Source of the DNA: Nitrososphaerota archaeon
GTDB lineage: Archaea > Thermoproteota > Nitrososphaeria > Nitrososphaerales > Nitrosopumilaceae
Assembly: GCA_016126025.1 (NCBI GenBank)
Contig: JAEFDA010000022.1
Span: 1 to 19,135, forward strand
Length of the DNA: 19,135 nt
Reading direction: 5' to 3'
Every line of letters starts with the position of its first letter. Position 1 is the first letter of the stretch. A program made the translations under genes and the position numbers. Shown piece after piece: positions 7,249-13,163 of this stretch. The notes beneath the pieces are model-generated. The model searched no databases, was not told where the DNA came from, and saw only the letters and a list, made by a program, of their open reading frames with translations.

Positions 7249-8796
7249 ATGCTGCGGTGGCTTGCATTGGTGGCGCTGGCGGTGGCCGGTTGCGTTTCGA
7301 CGGCGGACGCGCAGCAGGCACCGGATCAGCTCCCGTTTGTTACAACTTGGAAGACCGACGCTGCCAACCAGACCATTACCATTCCTCTGGTGGGTTCGGG
7401 CATGACCATCCACTGGGGCGACGGCGTCAGCAGCACCGGCGTCTCTGGAACAGTAACTCACACGTACGCAAATCCCGGCACCCATACGGTCTCTGTCTAC
7501 GGTGGCCTTGAAGCCATCTCGCTGGACGCCCCCTCGGATGCGTCCAAGCTCGTGTCAATAGACCAGTGGGGCGACGCGTCATGGACGACCATGGAGTCAG
7601 CCTTTGAGGGCGCTTCTAACATGGTCTACAAGGCGACCGACATCCCCGACCTCTCGCGCGTCACCGACATGTCCGACATGTTCTGGGGCGCCTCCTCCTT
7701 CAACCAGCCCCTCGACACATGGGATACCTCCTCGGTGACCAACATGTATCAGATGTTCGCCGGCGCCTCCTCCTTCAACCAGCCCCTCGACACATGGGAT
7801 ACCTCCTCGGTGACCGTCATGTCCGACATGTTCGGCGACGCCTCCTCCTTCAACCAGCCCCTCGACACATGGGATACCTCCTCGGTGACCGTCATGTCCT
7901 ACATGTTCTGGGGCGCCTCCTCCTTCAACCAGCCCCTCGACACATGGAATACCTCCTCGGTAACTGACATGTCTTGGATGTTCGGCGGCGCCTCCTCCTT
8001 CAACCAGCCCCTCGACACATGGGACGTCTCCTCTACGGCTAACATGACTGGGATGTTCTGGAATGTCTCCTCCTTCAACCAGCCCCTCGACACATGGGAC
8101 GTCTCCTCGGTTATGGACATGAACGGAATGTTCGCCGATACCGCCGCCTTCAACCAACCCCTCAACACCTGGGATACCTCTTCGGGGACTGACATGTCCT
8201 ACATGTTCTGGGATGCTGCTGCCTTCAATCAGGACATCTCCGCATGGGATACCTCCTCGGTCACCAACATGAACGGTATGTTCCGGAACGCCTCCTCATT
8301 CAATCAGGACATCTCCTCTTGGGACGTCTCCTCAGTAACCCGCATGTTCGTCATGTTCCAAGACGCCTCCTCATTCAATCAGGACATCTCCGCCTGGGAT
8401 GTCTCCTCGGTCACCAACATGACCATGATGTTCGACGGCGCCGCCTCCTTTGACCAGAACCTTGGCGGCTGGTATATTACGATCGACAACGCGTCCATCG
8501 ACAGGGCGGACGTCCCCGGCGTGGTCGGGACAATATCCGCCCAGAATGCATTACTGGACAGACATGATCCGATCTACCGGTTAGAATCCGGCGGCGACTC
8601 GGACCGGTTCACCATAACCGACGGCAACCGCCTCAATATGATCTCGGTGGACGCCGACCGTACATCATACACGGTCACCATCACTGCCGAAGGTGACTCG
8701 GTATTTGAGGGCGGCAACAACTGGCGTGCCGTCGAAGTGGCCTTGGTGGATGATTCCCACCACGCCCCGCCGCCTACCGGGACCATATCACCCTAG
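7249..8796 (+). CDS. Secreted PKD-like plus BspA/DUF285 repeat surface protein
   Basis: Predicted cell-surface protein of 515 residues. Residues 1-22 form a signal peptide. It offers both a lipobox-like VAGC (Cys15), suggesting lipid anchoring, and an Ala-Asp-Ala site just after it. Residues about 30-95 resemble a PKD domain (IHWGDG, then HTYANPGTHTVSV). Residues 141-415 are eleven consecutive 25-residue units of the BspA/DUF285 type (consensus MF-x-ASSFNQPLDTWDTSSVT-x-M), known from bacterial and mycoplasmal surface proteins and thought to mediate binding. Residues about 430-515 are a beta-rich tail (RFTITDGNRL, YTVTITAEGD). No C-terminal membrane helix is present. A TATA box 24 nt upstream fixes the ATG. 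The ligand is unknown. Such proteins are plausible in host or particle contact, but that is inference. Confidence 0.85.
   Translation: MLRWLALVALAVAGCVSTADAQQAPDQLPFVTTWKTDAANQTITIPLVGSGMTIHWGDGVSSTGVSGTVTHTYANPGTHTVSVYGGLEAISLDAPSDASKLVSIDQWGDASWTTMESAFEGASNMVYKATDIPDLSRVTDMSDMFWGASSFNQPLDTWDTSSVTNMYQMFAGASSFNQPLDTWDTSSVTVMSDMFGDASSFNQPLDTWDTSSVTVMSYMFWGASSFNQPLDTWNTSSVTDMSWMFGGASSFNQPLDTWDVSSTANMTGMFWNVSSFNQPLDTWDVSSVMDMNGMFADTAAFNQPLNTWDTSSGTDMSYMFWDAAAFNQDISAWDTSSVTNMNGMFRNASSFNQDISSWDVSSVTRMFVMFQDASSFNQDISAWDVSSVTNMTMMFDGAASFDQNLGGWYITIDNASIDRADVPGVVGTISAQNALLDRHDPIYRLESGGDSDRFTITDGNRLNMISVDADRTSYTVTITAEGDSVFEGGNNWRAVEVALVDDSHHAPPPTGTISP
7669..8493 (+). repeat. Eleven 75-bp tandem repeats (DUF285 units)
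   Basis: Eleven in-frame 75-bp units follow each other without spacers. Units 1-6 share almost identical DNA over the segment encoding SSFNQPLDTWD. Units 8-10 switch to FNQDISAWD or FNQDISSWD, and unit 11 has decayed. The pattern suggests growth or gene conversion from the 5' side. High identity makes this stretch prone to copy-number change and to assembly collapse. Confidence 0.95.
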
Positions 8797-9037
8797 ACGG
8801 TCGATCGGAGCCTGATCGCCCCCGCAGAGATGCAGAAATGCGCGTGGTCGGACGCTGTTGGCGCCGTCCCGCTGCGACCCACCGCCGGCCTCGACCACAA
8901 AGTCCATGCTGTACCACAGGAATGGCTTCTCTGGTCTAGTGCAGCAAGACTCCAGTTCCGAAGCCGGCCGCCGAACATGCGACTGTGGTGCCCGGCATTA
9001 CCAGACTGTTTGGACAGCCCCGGGCAGCCAGCAGGCG
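8797..9037. other. Intergenic stretch before msrB
   Basis: About 300 bp separate the surface-protein stop from the msrB start. I see no gene, tRNA or strong hairpin. Open frames here have arbitrary composition and no credible start context. The final part is the msrB promoter. Confidence 0.5.
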
Positions 9038-9045
9038 CATAACTA
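9038..9045 (+). promoter_or_regulatory. TATA-like box of msrB
   Basis: CATAACTA lies about 26 nt before an in-frame ATG at 9068 and about 59 nt before the preferred ATG at 9101. If transcription begins near 9066, the message would either start translation at 9068 or carry a 33-nt leader with the ribosome binding site at 9089. Confidence 0.4.
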
Positions 9046-9088
9046 TTCCCACCAAAAGATGATAAGTATGGGGTACCCGATGCGATAC

Positions 9089-9093
9089 GGAGG
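9089..9093 (+). promoter_or_regulatory. Shine-Dalgarno site of msrB
   Basis: GGAGG lies seven bases before the ATG at 9101. Most other starts in this window show a TATA-proximal, leaderless arrangement, so this site stands out. It is the reason for choosing 9101 over in-frame ATGs at 9059 and 9068. Confidence 0.5.
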
Positions 9094-9100
9094 GTATACG

Positions 9101-9496
9101 ATGGTAAAGCCAGAGTACCTGGAGGAGATGCGCCGCCGGCTCACGCCCGAGCAGTTTGGGGTGTGCGCCCACGGCCAAACCGAGCCGCCGTTCACAGGCG
9201 CCTACCACAACAACAAGGAGGACGGGAAGTACTCGTGCGTGTTCTGCGGGGCGGCCCTCTTCGACTCCAAGACAAAGTTCGACTCGGGCACCGGCTGGCC
9301 CAGCTTTGCCGACAGTGTAAGGCAGGACGCGGTGGGCAGGAAGATGGATGAGTCGTACGGCATGGTGCGCACCGAGGTGGTCTGCTCCAACTGCGAGTCG
9401 CATCTGGGGCACGTCTTCGGCGACGGGCCCGGCCCCACGGGCCTGCGCTACTGCATCAACTCGGCATCGCTCTCGTTCTCCAAACGGGACGGCTAA
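9101..9496 (+). CDS. msrB: Peptide methionine-(R)-S-oxide reductase MsrB
   Basis: Repairs oxidised methionine (R epimer) in proteins, using thioredoxin-like donors. The 131 residues are a complete single MsrB domain. Two zinc-binding CxxC pairs are present (CVFC 46-49 and CSNC 95-98), together with SGTGWPSF (62-69), HLGHVF (101-106) and the catalytic Cys118 in GLRYCINSASL. The position in SGxGWPSF that carries a resolving Cys in many MsrBs is Thr64 here. Recycling may therefore rely on direct reduction by thioredoxin or on another cysteine such as Cys22. In-frame ATGs at 9059 and 9068 would add 14 or 11 residues. The stop overlaps the FEN1 stop on the other strand by two bases. Confidence 0.95.
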   Translation: MVKPEYLEEMRRRLTPEQFGVCAHGQTEPPFTGAYHNNKEDGKYSCVFCGAALFDSKTKFDSGTGWPSFADSVRQDAVGRKMDESYGMVRTEVVCSNCESHLGHVFGDGPGPTGLRYCINSASLSFSKRDG

Positions 9497-10512
9497 AACC
9501 ACCTTTCCAGGGTCTGGCTCTTCTTTTCCAGCGCCTTTCTCATGCGGGCCAGGGCCTGCCCGACCCGGTTGGGGGAAAAGTCGTGCTCGGTCATGTATCG
9601 GATTATGCCCTCGTGATCGACGCTCCCGAACCGTATCTCGTCCACGTCGGCGACGTCCGGCTCCAGGAAGATCCTGCGGATCTCTTCGTACGGCGTGGAC
9701 TCCAGCTTCTCTTGCACCTGCGGTATGTCCTCCAGCCGCCCGTGCTTCTTTATGAGCTTCAAAGCCTTCTTGGGCCCGATGCCGTAGAACCCCGACGGGT
9801 TAAAGTCGGTCCCTATCATGATGCCCATGTCGACCAGCTGCTCCCGGCTCAGGCCGGCGCCCTCCAGCACCCGCTCCAGGAGTATAAGCTCCGGCTCCAC
9901 CGTGACGTAAAAGTTTCTGTTGGGCACCTTTCTCCTGCCGTTGTTGGTAAAGTTGCGGACGAGCCGCCGGGCTCCAAACAGTATGGAGTCGTAGTCCTGG
10001 CTGGCCGCCGCCCACGCCTGGCCCGTGATGGTCAGGCGGGCCGCGGTGGCCTCTCCCTCGGAGGGCGCCTGTATGTGGGGGATGCCGAAGAGGTCCAGCA
10101 GCTCCTTGGACTGGTCCACCATCCCGTCCTTCAGGGACGTGACCTGCTGGGCGTACTTTCTTGCGGCCTCTTGGTCCCCGTCGGCTATGGCCTTTTCGTA
10201 CTTTATGGCCGCGTCCATCTTGGTCTGCCGGCGCCTCTCGATCTCGGCTGCCTTGAGGGACGGGGACCTGCCGTCGAATACCCATACGGGCTTTATCCCC
10301 ATGGACAGAAAGCTGGCGTTCCGGTACATCAGCCCGCTCAGGTGGCTGGTGGTGTTGCCCTCCAGATCCGCGAGGGGCATGCCGTCGCTTCCCCGGATGG
10401 TGCTCAGGAACTGGTACAGGGCGTTGTATGCGTCTATGGCCACCACCCGGGTGTTGAACGACTCCAGGGAGGTCTTCTCCCGCAGGGCCACGTCCTTGAG
10501 GTTTAGTCCCAC
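9493..10512 (-). CDS. fen: Flap endonuclease 1 (FEN1)
   Basis: Structure-specific 5' nuclease that removes RNA-DNA flaps in Okazaki-fragment maturation and base-excision repair. From GTG 10512 the protein has 339 residues beginning GLNLKDV, the normal archaeal N-terminus. An ATG 30 codons upstream adds only low-complexity residues and is rejected. The metal-binding acids are all visible: Asp27 (VAIDAYN), Asp80 (VFDGRSP), Glu152 and Glu154 (SEGEA), Asp173 and Asp175 (QDYDS), and Asp236 (GTDFN). The H3TH motif GIGPKKALKLIKKHG spans 244-258. The last eight residues, SQTLERWF, are a PCNA-interacting box with Ser in place of the usual first Gln. A TATA-like box lies 25 nt upstream, so the message is probably leaderless. 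Confidence 0.95.
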   Translation of the reverse strand: MGLNLKDVALREKTSLESFNTRVVAIDAYNALYQFLSTIRGSDGMPLADLEGNTTSHLSGLMYRNASFLSMGIKPVWVFDGRSPSLKAAEIERRRQTKMDAAIKYEKAIADGDQEAARKYAQQVTSLKDGMVDQSKELLDLFGIPHIQAPSEGEATAARLTITGQAWAAASQDYDSILFGARRLVRNFTNNGRRKVPNRNFYVTVEPELILLERVLEGAGLSREQLVDMGIMIGTDFNPSGFYGIGPKKALKLIKKHGRLEDIPQVQEKLESTPYEEIRRIFLEPDVADVDEIRFGSVDHEGIIRYMTEHDFSPNRVGQALARMRKALEKKSQTLERWF

Positions 10513-10533
10513 ACGTGCGGCGCCGGGGCGGCC

Positions 10534-10540
10534 GTATTTT
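10534..10540 (-). promoter_or_regulatory. TATA-like box of fen
   Basis: AAAATAC on the minus strand is centred about 25 nt before the GTG at 10512. It supports that start over the upstream ATG at 10602, which lies outside the expected transcript. Confidence 0.5.
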
Positions 10541-10606
10541 GGGGTTTGCCGCGCCGGGGCGCGGCCGCCTGACTCCCGGCATTGGCCCGGGCGGCGGGGC
10601 ATCTGC

Positions 10607-10613
10607 TATATTA
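10607..10613 (+). promoter_or_regulatory. TATA box of tRNA-Ser
   Basis: TATATTA is centred 26 nt before the first base of the tRNA, the usual archaeal spacing. Confidence 0.6.
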
Positions 10614-10635
10614 GGGGCACCGGGCCACTACGCCT

Positions 10636-10718
10636 GCCAGGGTAGCCAAGCGGTTACGGCGGCGGTCTCGAAAACCGCTACGCGCAAGCGTGCAGGGGTT
10701 CGAATCCCTTTCCTGGCG
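10636..10718 (+). tRNA. tRNA-Ser, anticodon CGA
   Basis: Folds into a complete class II cloverleaf. The acceptor stem GCCAGGG pairs with TCCTGGC. The D stem is GCC/GGC, the anticodon stem GCGGT/ACCGC, and the loop CTCGAAA gives anticodon CGA at 10669-10671, reading UCG. A long variable arm contains ACGC-GCAA-GCGT, and the T loop is TTCGAAT. The discriminator is G. CCA follows directly at 10719-10721, so the end appears to be encoded. No intron is present, unlike the tRNA-Met at 17759. Confidence 0.95.
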
Positions 10719-10819
10719 CCATACCGAATCTATGGGGATTGACGTACCCTATGTGTTGTTGCGGGGCGGCCATATCTGGACGTACTGACAGATGTGGTCG
10801 GTTATTATCCTGCGTGGCC

Positions 10820-10827
10820 TTAAATAC
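10820..10827 (+). promoter_or_regulatory. TATA-like box before a 26-residue ORF
   Basis: TTAAATAC lies about 32 nt before the ATG at 10856. It would place the transcript start a few bases before the ATG. Confidence 0.45.
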
Positions 10828-10855
10828 CCAAGACGCGTATACTACGCGAAAAGAG

Positions 10856-10936
10856 ATGCCATACGAAGAAGTTTGCTACCAGAGAATGGCAAGGGAGAAT
10901 CCCGACGAATACCGGACTCTCCGCTACAAAAAATAG
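10856..10936 (+). CDS. Possible 26-residue small protein
   Basis: I do not recognise a family. The product begins MPYEEVCYQRMARENPDEY and ends RTLRYKK: charged, hydrophilic, one cysteine, no membrane segment. Three things support it as a real unit. It has its own TATA-like box at 10820-10827. Its ATG lies where a near-leaderless message would start. A pyrimidine-rich terminator-like tract follows its stop at once. The frame could be extended upstream to a TTG at 10739, but that would start before the promoter. A chance ORF remains possible at this length; conservation in related genomes would settle it. Confidence 0.4.
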   Translation: MPYEEVCYQRMARENPDEYRTLRYKK

Positions 10937-10939
10937 TAG

Positions 10940-10957
10940 TTTCTTTTCCCCTGTTGT
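10940..10957 (+). terminator. Pyrimidine-rich terminator tract
   Basis: TTTCTTTTCCCCTGTTGTT follows the stop of the 26-residue ORF after three bases. T-rich runs of this kind end many archaeal transcripts. A short GC hairpin (GGCCGC, loop GTT, GCGGCC) follows at 10970-10984. Confidence 0.4.
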
Positions 10958-11125
10958 TGGTGTCCGGCAGGCCGCGTTGCGGCCAGCCGGCCGCTTCTAT
11001 CATGTGTTCTGGCAACGGCTGCCGCGCCATATTGTGTGATTTTGAGTACGATGGCCCGGATCCCGGGCTGGCGCACCGGAGCGTAACCTGCACCCGGCAG
11101 GGGTCGGAACGTCCCGTAGATATCC

Positions 11126-11452
11126 CTACGGCTTTCCGTCGCCCCGGTATCCGGGCCCCAGCATGTCCTCTGGCCTTGCCTCGTTGTCCCACTTCCCCCG
11201 GTAGCCCTTGACTAGGGCGAAGACGCCGGCCCCCAGCAGCGCCAGCACCAGGCCGAAGAACGCCACAGATCCCTGCGCCGCCTCCCCGCAGTCGGTCTCC
11301 ATCGGGGGTCTGTCCTCCGAGTACTCCATGCAGTCCTCGAACTCGGCGTTCTGGACGTTGGCGGACCTGTACGCGTCCCCGAACACGCCCAGCACCAGAA
11401 ACCCGGCAAAGACGAGGGCCACGCCGGCCATTATGAAGCGGATGTCGCTCAC
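11126..11452 (-). CDS. Small membrane protein with two helices
   Basis: The 108-residue product has a hydrophobic helix at about residues 5-25 (FIMAGVALVFAGFLVLGVF). Next is an acidic, Cys-containing loop (two cysteines, DCMEY and TDCGE, that could pair outside the cell). A second helix follows at about 62-82 (SVAFFGLVLALLGAGVFAL), then a hydrophilic tail (KGYRGKWDNEA). I do not recognise a named family; this layout fits a small membrane protein of unknown function. The start is GTG 11452, with a TATA-like box about 24 nt upstream. No partner gene shares its operon in the window. Function unknown. Confidence 0.75.
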   Translation of the reverse strand: MSDIRFIMAGVALVFAGFLVLGVFGDAYRSANVQNAEFEDCMEYSEDRPPMETDCGEAAQGSVAFFGLVLALLGAGVFALVKGYRGKWDNEARPEDMLGPGYRGDGKP

Positions 11453-11472
11453 GATGTGTATACCGGCCCGCG

Positions 11473-11479
11473 CTATTTG
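11473..11479 (-). promoter_or_regulatory. TATA-like box of the small membrane protein
   Basis: CAAATAG on the minus strand, centred about 24 nt before the GTG at 11452. It supports a leaderless message from that start. Confidence 0.5.
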
Positions 11480-11485
11480 AGCATT

Positions 11486-11523
11486 GCAGGTGTGCCAGAG
11501 TGGTTGGGCACCGGCCGGGAGGG
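11486..11523 (+). other. Isolated tRNA 5'-half-like sequence (Ser GGA-like)
   Basis: The sequence reads like the first half of a class II tRNA. A seven-base acceptor strand GCAGGTG is followed by TG, a D arm GCC-AGAGTGGTTG-GGC, A26, a 5' anticodon strand CCGGC, and then GGA in the anticodon position, although position 33 is G, not the universal U. No matching 3' half (CACCTGC after a T arm) was found downstream; the zinc-finger gene on the minus strand ends at 11525. A TGTATAC at 11457-11463 lies 26 nt upstream, the spacing of a tRNA promoter here. It may be a truncated tRNA relic or one half of a split tRNA. Confidence 0.5.
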
Positions 11524-11524
11524 T

Positions 11525-11734
11525 CTACTTTTTGAGTATGGGGTTTCCGTCCGCATCGTTCTGCCTCTCGGAATCAAACGTCTCCATGTGGGCGGGATCC
11601 CGGTGCATGTAGCTGTGGGTGGCCCCCTGCTCCTTTCTGCAGAACTTTTTGTGTATGGCAGTCTCCACCTTCAGTGTGGTCTCGTTCTCGTGGAACAGCC
11701 TGATTCCGCAGTCCTTGCATATTAACTCGGGCAT
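11525..11734 (-). CDS. Small zinc-finger protein
   Basis: A 69-residue protein beginning MPELICKDCGIRLF, with a CxxC near the N-terminus (Cys6, Cys9). KKFCRKE adds a third Cys, and His residues (HENE, IHKKF, THSYMH) could complete a zinc site of C2H2 or CCCH type. The C-terminus is acidic and polar, ending in NPILKK. It has no membrane segment or enzyme motif. It might bind nucleic acid or protein, but that is inference from the fold alone. The ATG is well placed 26 nt after a clear TATA box. It lies just upstream of the small membrane-protein gene on the same strand, though that gene has its own promoter. Confidence 0.75.
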   Translation of the reverse strand: MPELICKDCGIRLFHENETTLKVETAIHKKFCRKEQGATHSYMHRDPAHMETFDSERQNDADGNPILKK

Positions 11735-11756
11735 GGCCGCCGTACGGGAAAAACCG

Positions 11757-11764
11757 TTTTAATT
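11757..11764 (-). promoter_or_regulatory. TATA box of the small zinc-finger gene
   Basis: AATTAAAA on the minus strand, centred 26 nt before the ATG at 11734, in an AT-rich patch within GC-rich flanks. Confidence 0.6.
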
Positions 11765-11922
11765 GTTTGGGATTATGGCTCCTCCCATAGGCATGGGGCG
11801 TATGTTGGGGGACCGTTCGGAAGATATGACCGCCCTGTCGGGCAGTCGCGCCGGTCTCCGTATGCCCGCCCCTGGCGGCTTGCTTTTCTGGGGGCTTCCT
11901 GCGCCCCGCACCAACCATGCTC

Positions 11923-11929
11923 TAATATA
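11923..11929 (+). promoter_or_regulatory. Candidate promoter upstream of the NTF2-like gene
   Basis: TAATATA, followed by a second AT-rich block CATTTAAGAT, is the only convincing TATA-like signal between 11765 and 12031. It would start transcription near 11950, leaving a leader of about 80 nt before the ATG at 12032. An ATG at 11950 opens a 57-codon frame overlapping the downstream gene, with unconvincing composition. I see nothing else in this 267-bp gap. Confidence 0.35.
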
Positions 11930-12031
11930 CCATTTAAGATCAAAAAGACATGTCTTCTGGTTTACTCCATGTTTTCAGGGGAGTGTACTCGGCCGCAAAC
12001 ACAAAAAAACCGCCCACTCTGACGTACCGAC

Positions 12032-12433
12032 ATGTCCCAGGCCATCGACATTCTACGGGTTGTGGAGTCGTTCTTCGAGGTGGGCCGCACCAAAGACACG
12101 TCGGTACTGCAGCGCATACAGCTCGATGACCCGCGCTTTACCAGCTTCAGCGACGTCCCGCCGTACGATCTCAAGGACTATGAGACCACGCTCACCCTTG
12201 AGACGCTGCGCTTTGTCAGCCTGTCCGACTACAGCTACACCCTTGCCCGCCCCAGGGTCAGCGTGTTCGGGGATGCGGCGGTGGTCGCCGTCGAGCTGAA
12301 CCAAAAGGGTATGCTGGTGGACAACAAGAACTACACCGGCGAGCACGTCTCCATAGACGGCAGGGCGACATTCGTGCTGGTCCGGCAGGAAGGCTCTTGG
12401 AAGATAGTCCACATACACCTGTCGCGTGTCTGA
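12032..12433 (+). CDS. NTF2-like / SnoaL-type domain protein
   Basis: The 133-residue product has the pattern of the NTF2-like fold. An N-terminal helix (IDILRVVESFFEVGRTKD) is followed by a segment holding a short target-loop motif (DDPRFTSFSDVPPYD). Alternating strands then end in ATFVLVRQEGSWKIVHIHLS, a strand pair with the GSWKIVHIH signature common in DUF4440 and CaMKII-association-like proteins. Members are small ligand-binding or enzymatic cones of many functions; the substrate cannot be told from sequence. It is cytoplasmic, with no signal peptide. No ribosome binding site precedes the ATG. The gene ends five bases before the end of a convergent zinc-ribbon gene. Confidence 0.75.
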   Translation: MSQAIDILRVVESFFEVGRTKDTSVLQRIQLDDPRFTSFSDVPPYDLKDYETTLTLETLRFVSLSDYSYTLARPRVSVFGDAAVVAVELNQKGMLVDNKNYTGEHVSIDGRATFVLVRQEGSWKIVHIHLSRV

Positions 12434-12438
12434 TGGTG

Positions 12439-12558
12439 TCACACAGAAAGCACCCGACCGCAGGCCAGGCACCTCAACCGTACCCCGTCGCCGGCCAGCC
12501 GCTCGAACTTTCTGGCGCCGCACGGGCAGACGGGGCATGCCCTCGATGGTGGAGTCAA
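12439..12558 (-). CDS. 39-residue zinc ribbon, coupled to NMN adenylyltransferase
   Basis: A short frame starting with TTG encodes 39 residues with CPVCPCG at 8-14 and CLAC at 30-33. This is a compact zinc ribbon: two Cys knuckles about 18 residues apart, with basic and hydrophobic residues between (ARKFERLAGDGVRLR). The TTG overlaps the stop of the upstream adenylyltransferase gene as TTGA, which suggests reinitiation by the same ribosomes. The sequence ends GRVLSV. No family name can be given. Similar mini zinc ribbons occur in archaeal transcription and translation factors, but a specific role is not visible. The regular CxxC pairs and high GC at third codon positions argue against chance. 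Confidence 0.6.
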   Translation of the reverse strand: MTPPSRACPVCPCGARKFERLAGDGVRLRCLACGRVLSV

Positions 12559-13085
12559 TGGCGGGTTGGGTCCGTGTCAGAGCCGAGTATGGTCCTTACG
12601 CGCTCCTCTCCGCCCACCGACTCCACGAATCGGGCCACCGCCGGCGGCACCCGTTCCCTCCAGTCCCCGCCGTCGGCCATCATGCGGCGCAGTACGCTGG
12701 CGTTGAACCTCTCCCGATCCACCATGTCGGGCTCGGCCACCTCCGTTCCGTAGTCCCGCAGCAGCATGGCCACGTAGGGGTTGCCGCTGTATATCCTCTG
12801 GAACGGCGGCAGGGCAGCCCGTATGTAGGCCGGCCAAGTGGCCACGTTGTGCTGGTTCTCCAGCCCCAGTATCATGTATCTGCCCGGGTCTATACCGGAC
12901 TCGTTCAGGGCGTTGCGGATCATCTCTATCCTCTCGCCGGCGGTGAAGGGATCCTTCTCCAGATAGTTGTACTGGGTGCTGGTGACCGCTATTATGATGT
13001 CGTCGCACTCGGCCATGGCCTGCGTGACCAGCGCCATGTGCCCCAGATGGAATGGTTGAAACCTTCCCATGACGAGGCCCCTCAT
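12555..13085 (-). CDS. Nicotinamide-nucleotide adenylyltransferase (archaeal NMNAT)
   Basis: Makes NAD from NMN and ATP, the last common step of NAD synthesis. The 176 residues from ATG 13085 match archaeal NadM-type enzymes. GRFQPFHLGH (7-16) is the nucleotidyltransferase HxGH loop. EKDPFTAGERIEMI (43-56) is highly typical of the archaeal branch. YSGNPYVAMLLRDYG (99-113) and FNASVLRRMM (127-136) form the C-terminal nucleotide site. A TATA-like box 26 nt upstream supports this start over an ATG six codons earlier. The downstream zinc ribbon overlaps its stop codon. It diverges from metG across a 78-bp region that holds both promoters. Confidence 0.95.
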   Translation of the reverse strand: MRGLVMGRFQPFHLGHMALVTQAMAECDDIIIAVTSTQYNYLEKDPFTAGERIEMIRNALNESGIDPGRYMILGLENQHNVATWPAYIRAALPPFQRIYSGNPYVAMLLRDYGTEVAEPDMVDRERFNASVLRRMMADGGDWRERVPPAVARFVESVGGEERVRTILGSDTDPTRH

Positions 13086-13107
13086 GGCCGTATGTGGGAC
13101 CATCCGC

Positions 13108-13114
13108 CTATATG
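13108..13114 (-). promoter_or_regulatory. TATA-like box of the NMNAT gene
   Basis: CATATAG on the minus strand, centred 26 nt before the ATG at 13085. Confidence 0.55.
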
Positions 13115-13135
13115 ATTCAAGGCGTGCGACAGACT

Positions 13136-13142
13136 CATTAAC
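13136..13142 (+). promoter_or_regulatory. TATA-like box of metG
   Basis: CATTAAC is centred about 25 nt before the ATG at 13164. With the box at 13108-13114 it makes a compact divergent promoter between NMNAT and metG. Confidence 0.45.
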
Positions 13143-13163
13143 CCTGAAGCGAGCACCGCCCCG

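Noticed and set aside
7597..8157. Long repeat-containing frames opposite and out of frame with the DUF285 array
   Set aside because: They stay open only because the 75-bp unit is a multiple of three, so each unit repeats the same shadow translation.
7669..8493. CRISPR-like periodic repeats
   Set aside because: The 75-bp period is fully explained by in-frame protein repeats; there are no unique spacers between short palindromic repeats.
10513..10602. N-terminal extension of FEN1 from an upstream ATG
   Set aside because: FEN1 proteins begin at GLxLKD; the extension is low-complexity and covers the promoter.
11763..12299. 178-codon frame overlapping the NTF2-like gene
   Set aside because: Composition is rich in Arg, Ser and Thr without any domain, and it overlaps a well-supported gene in another frame.
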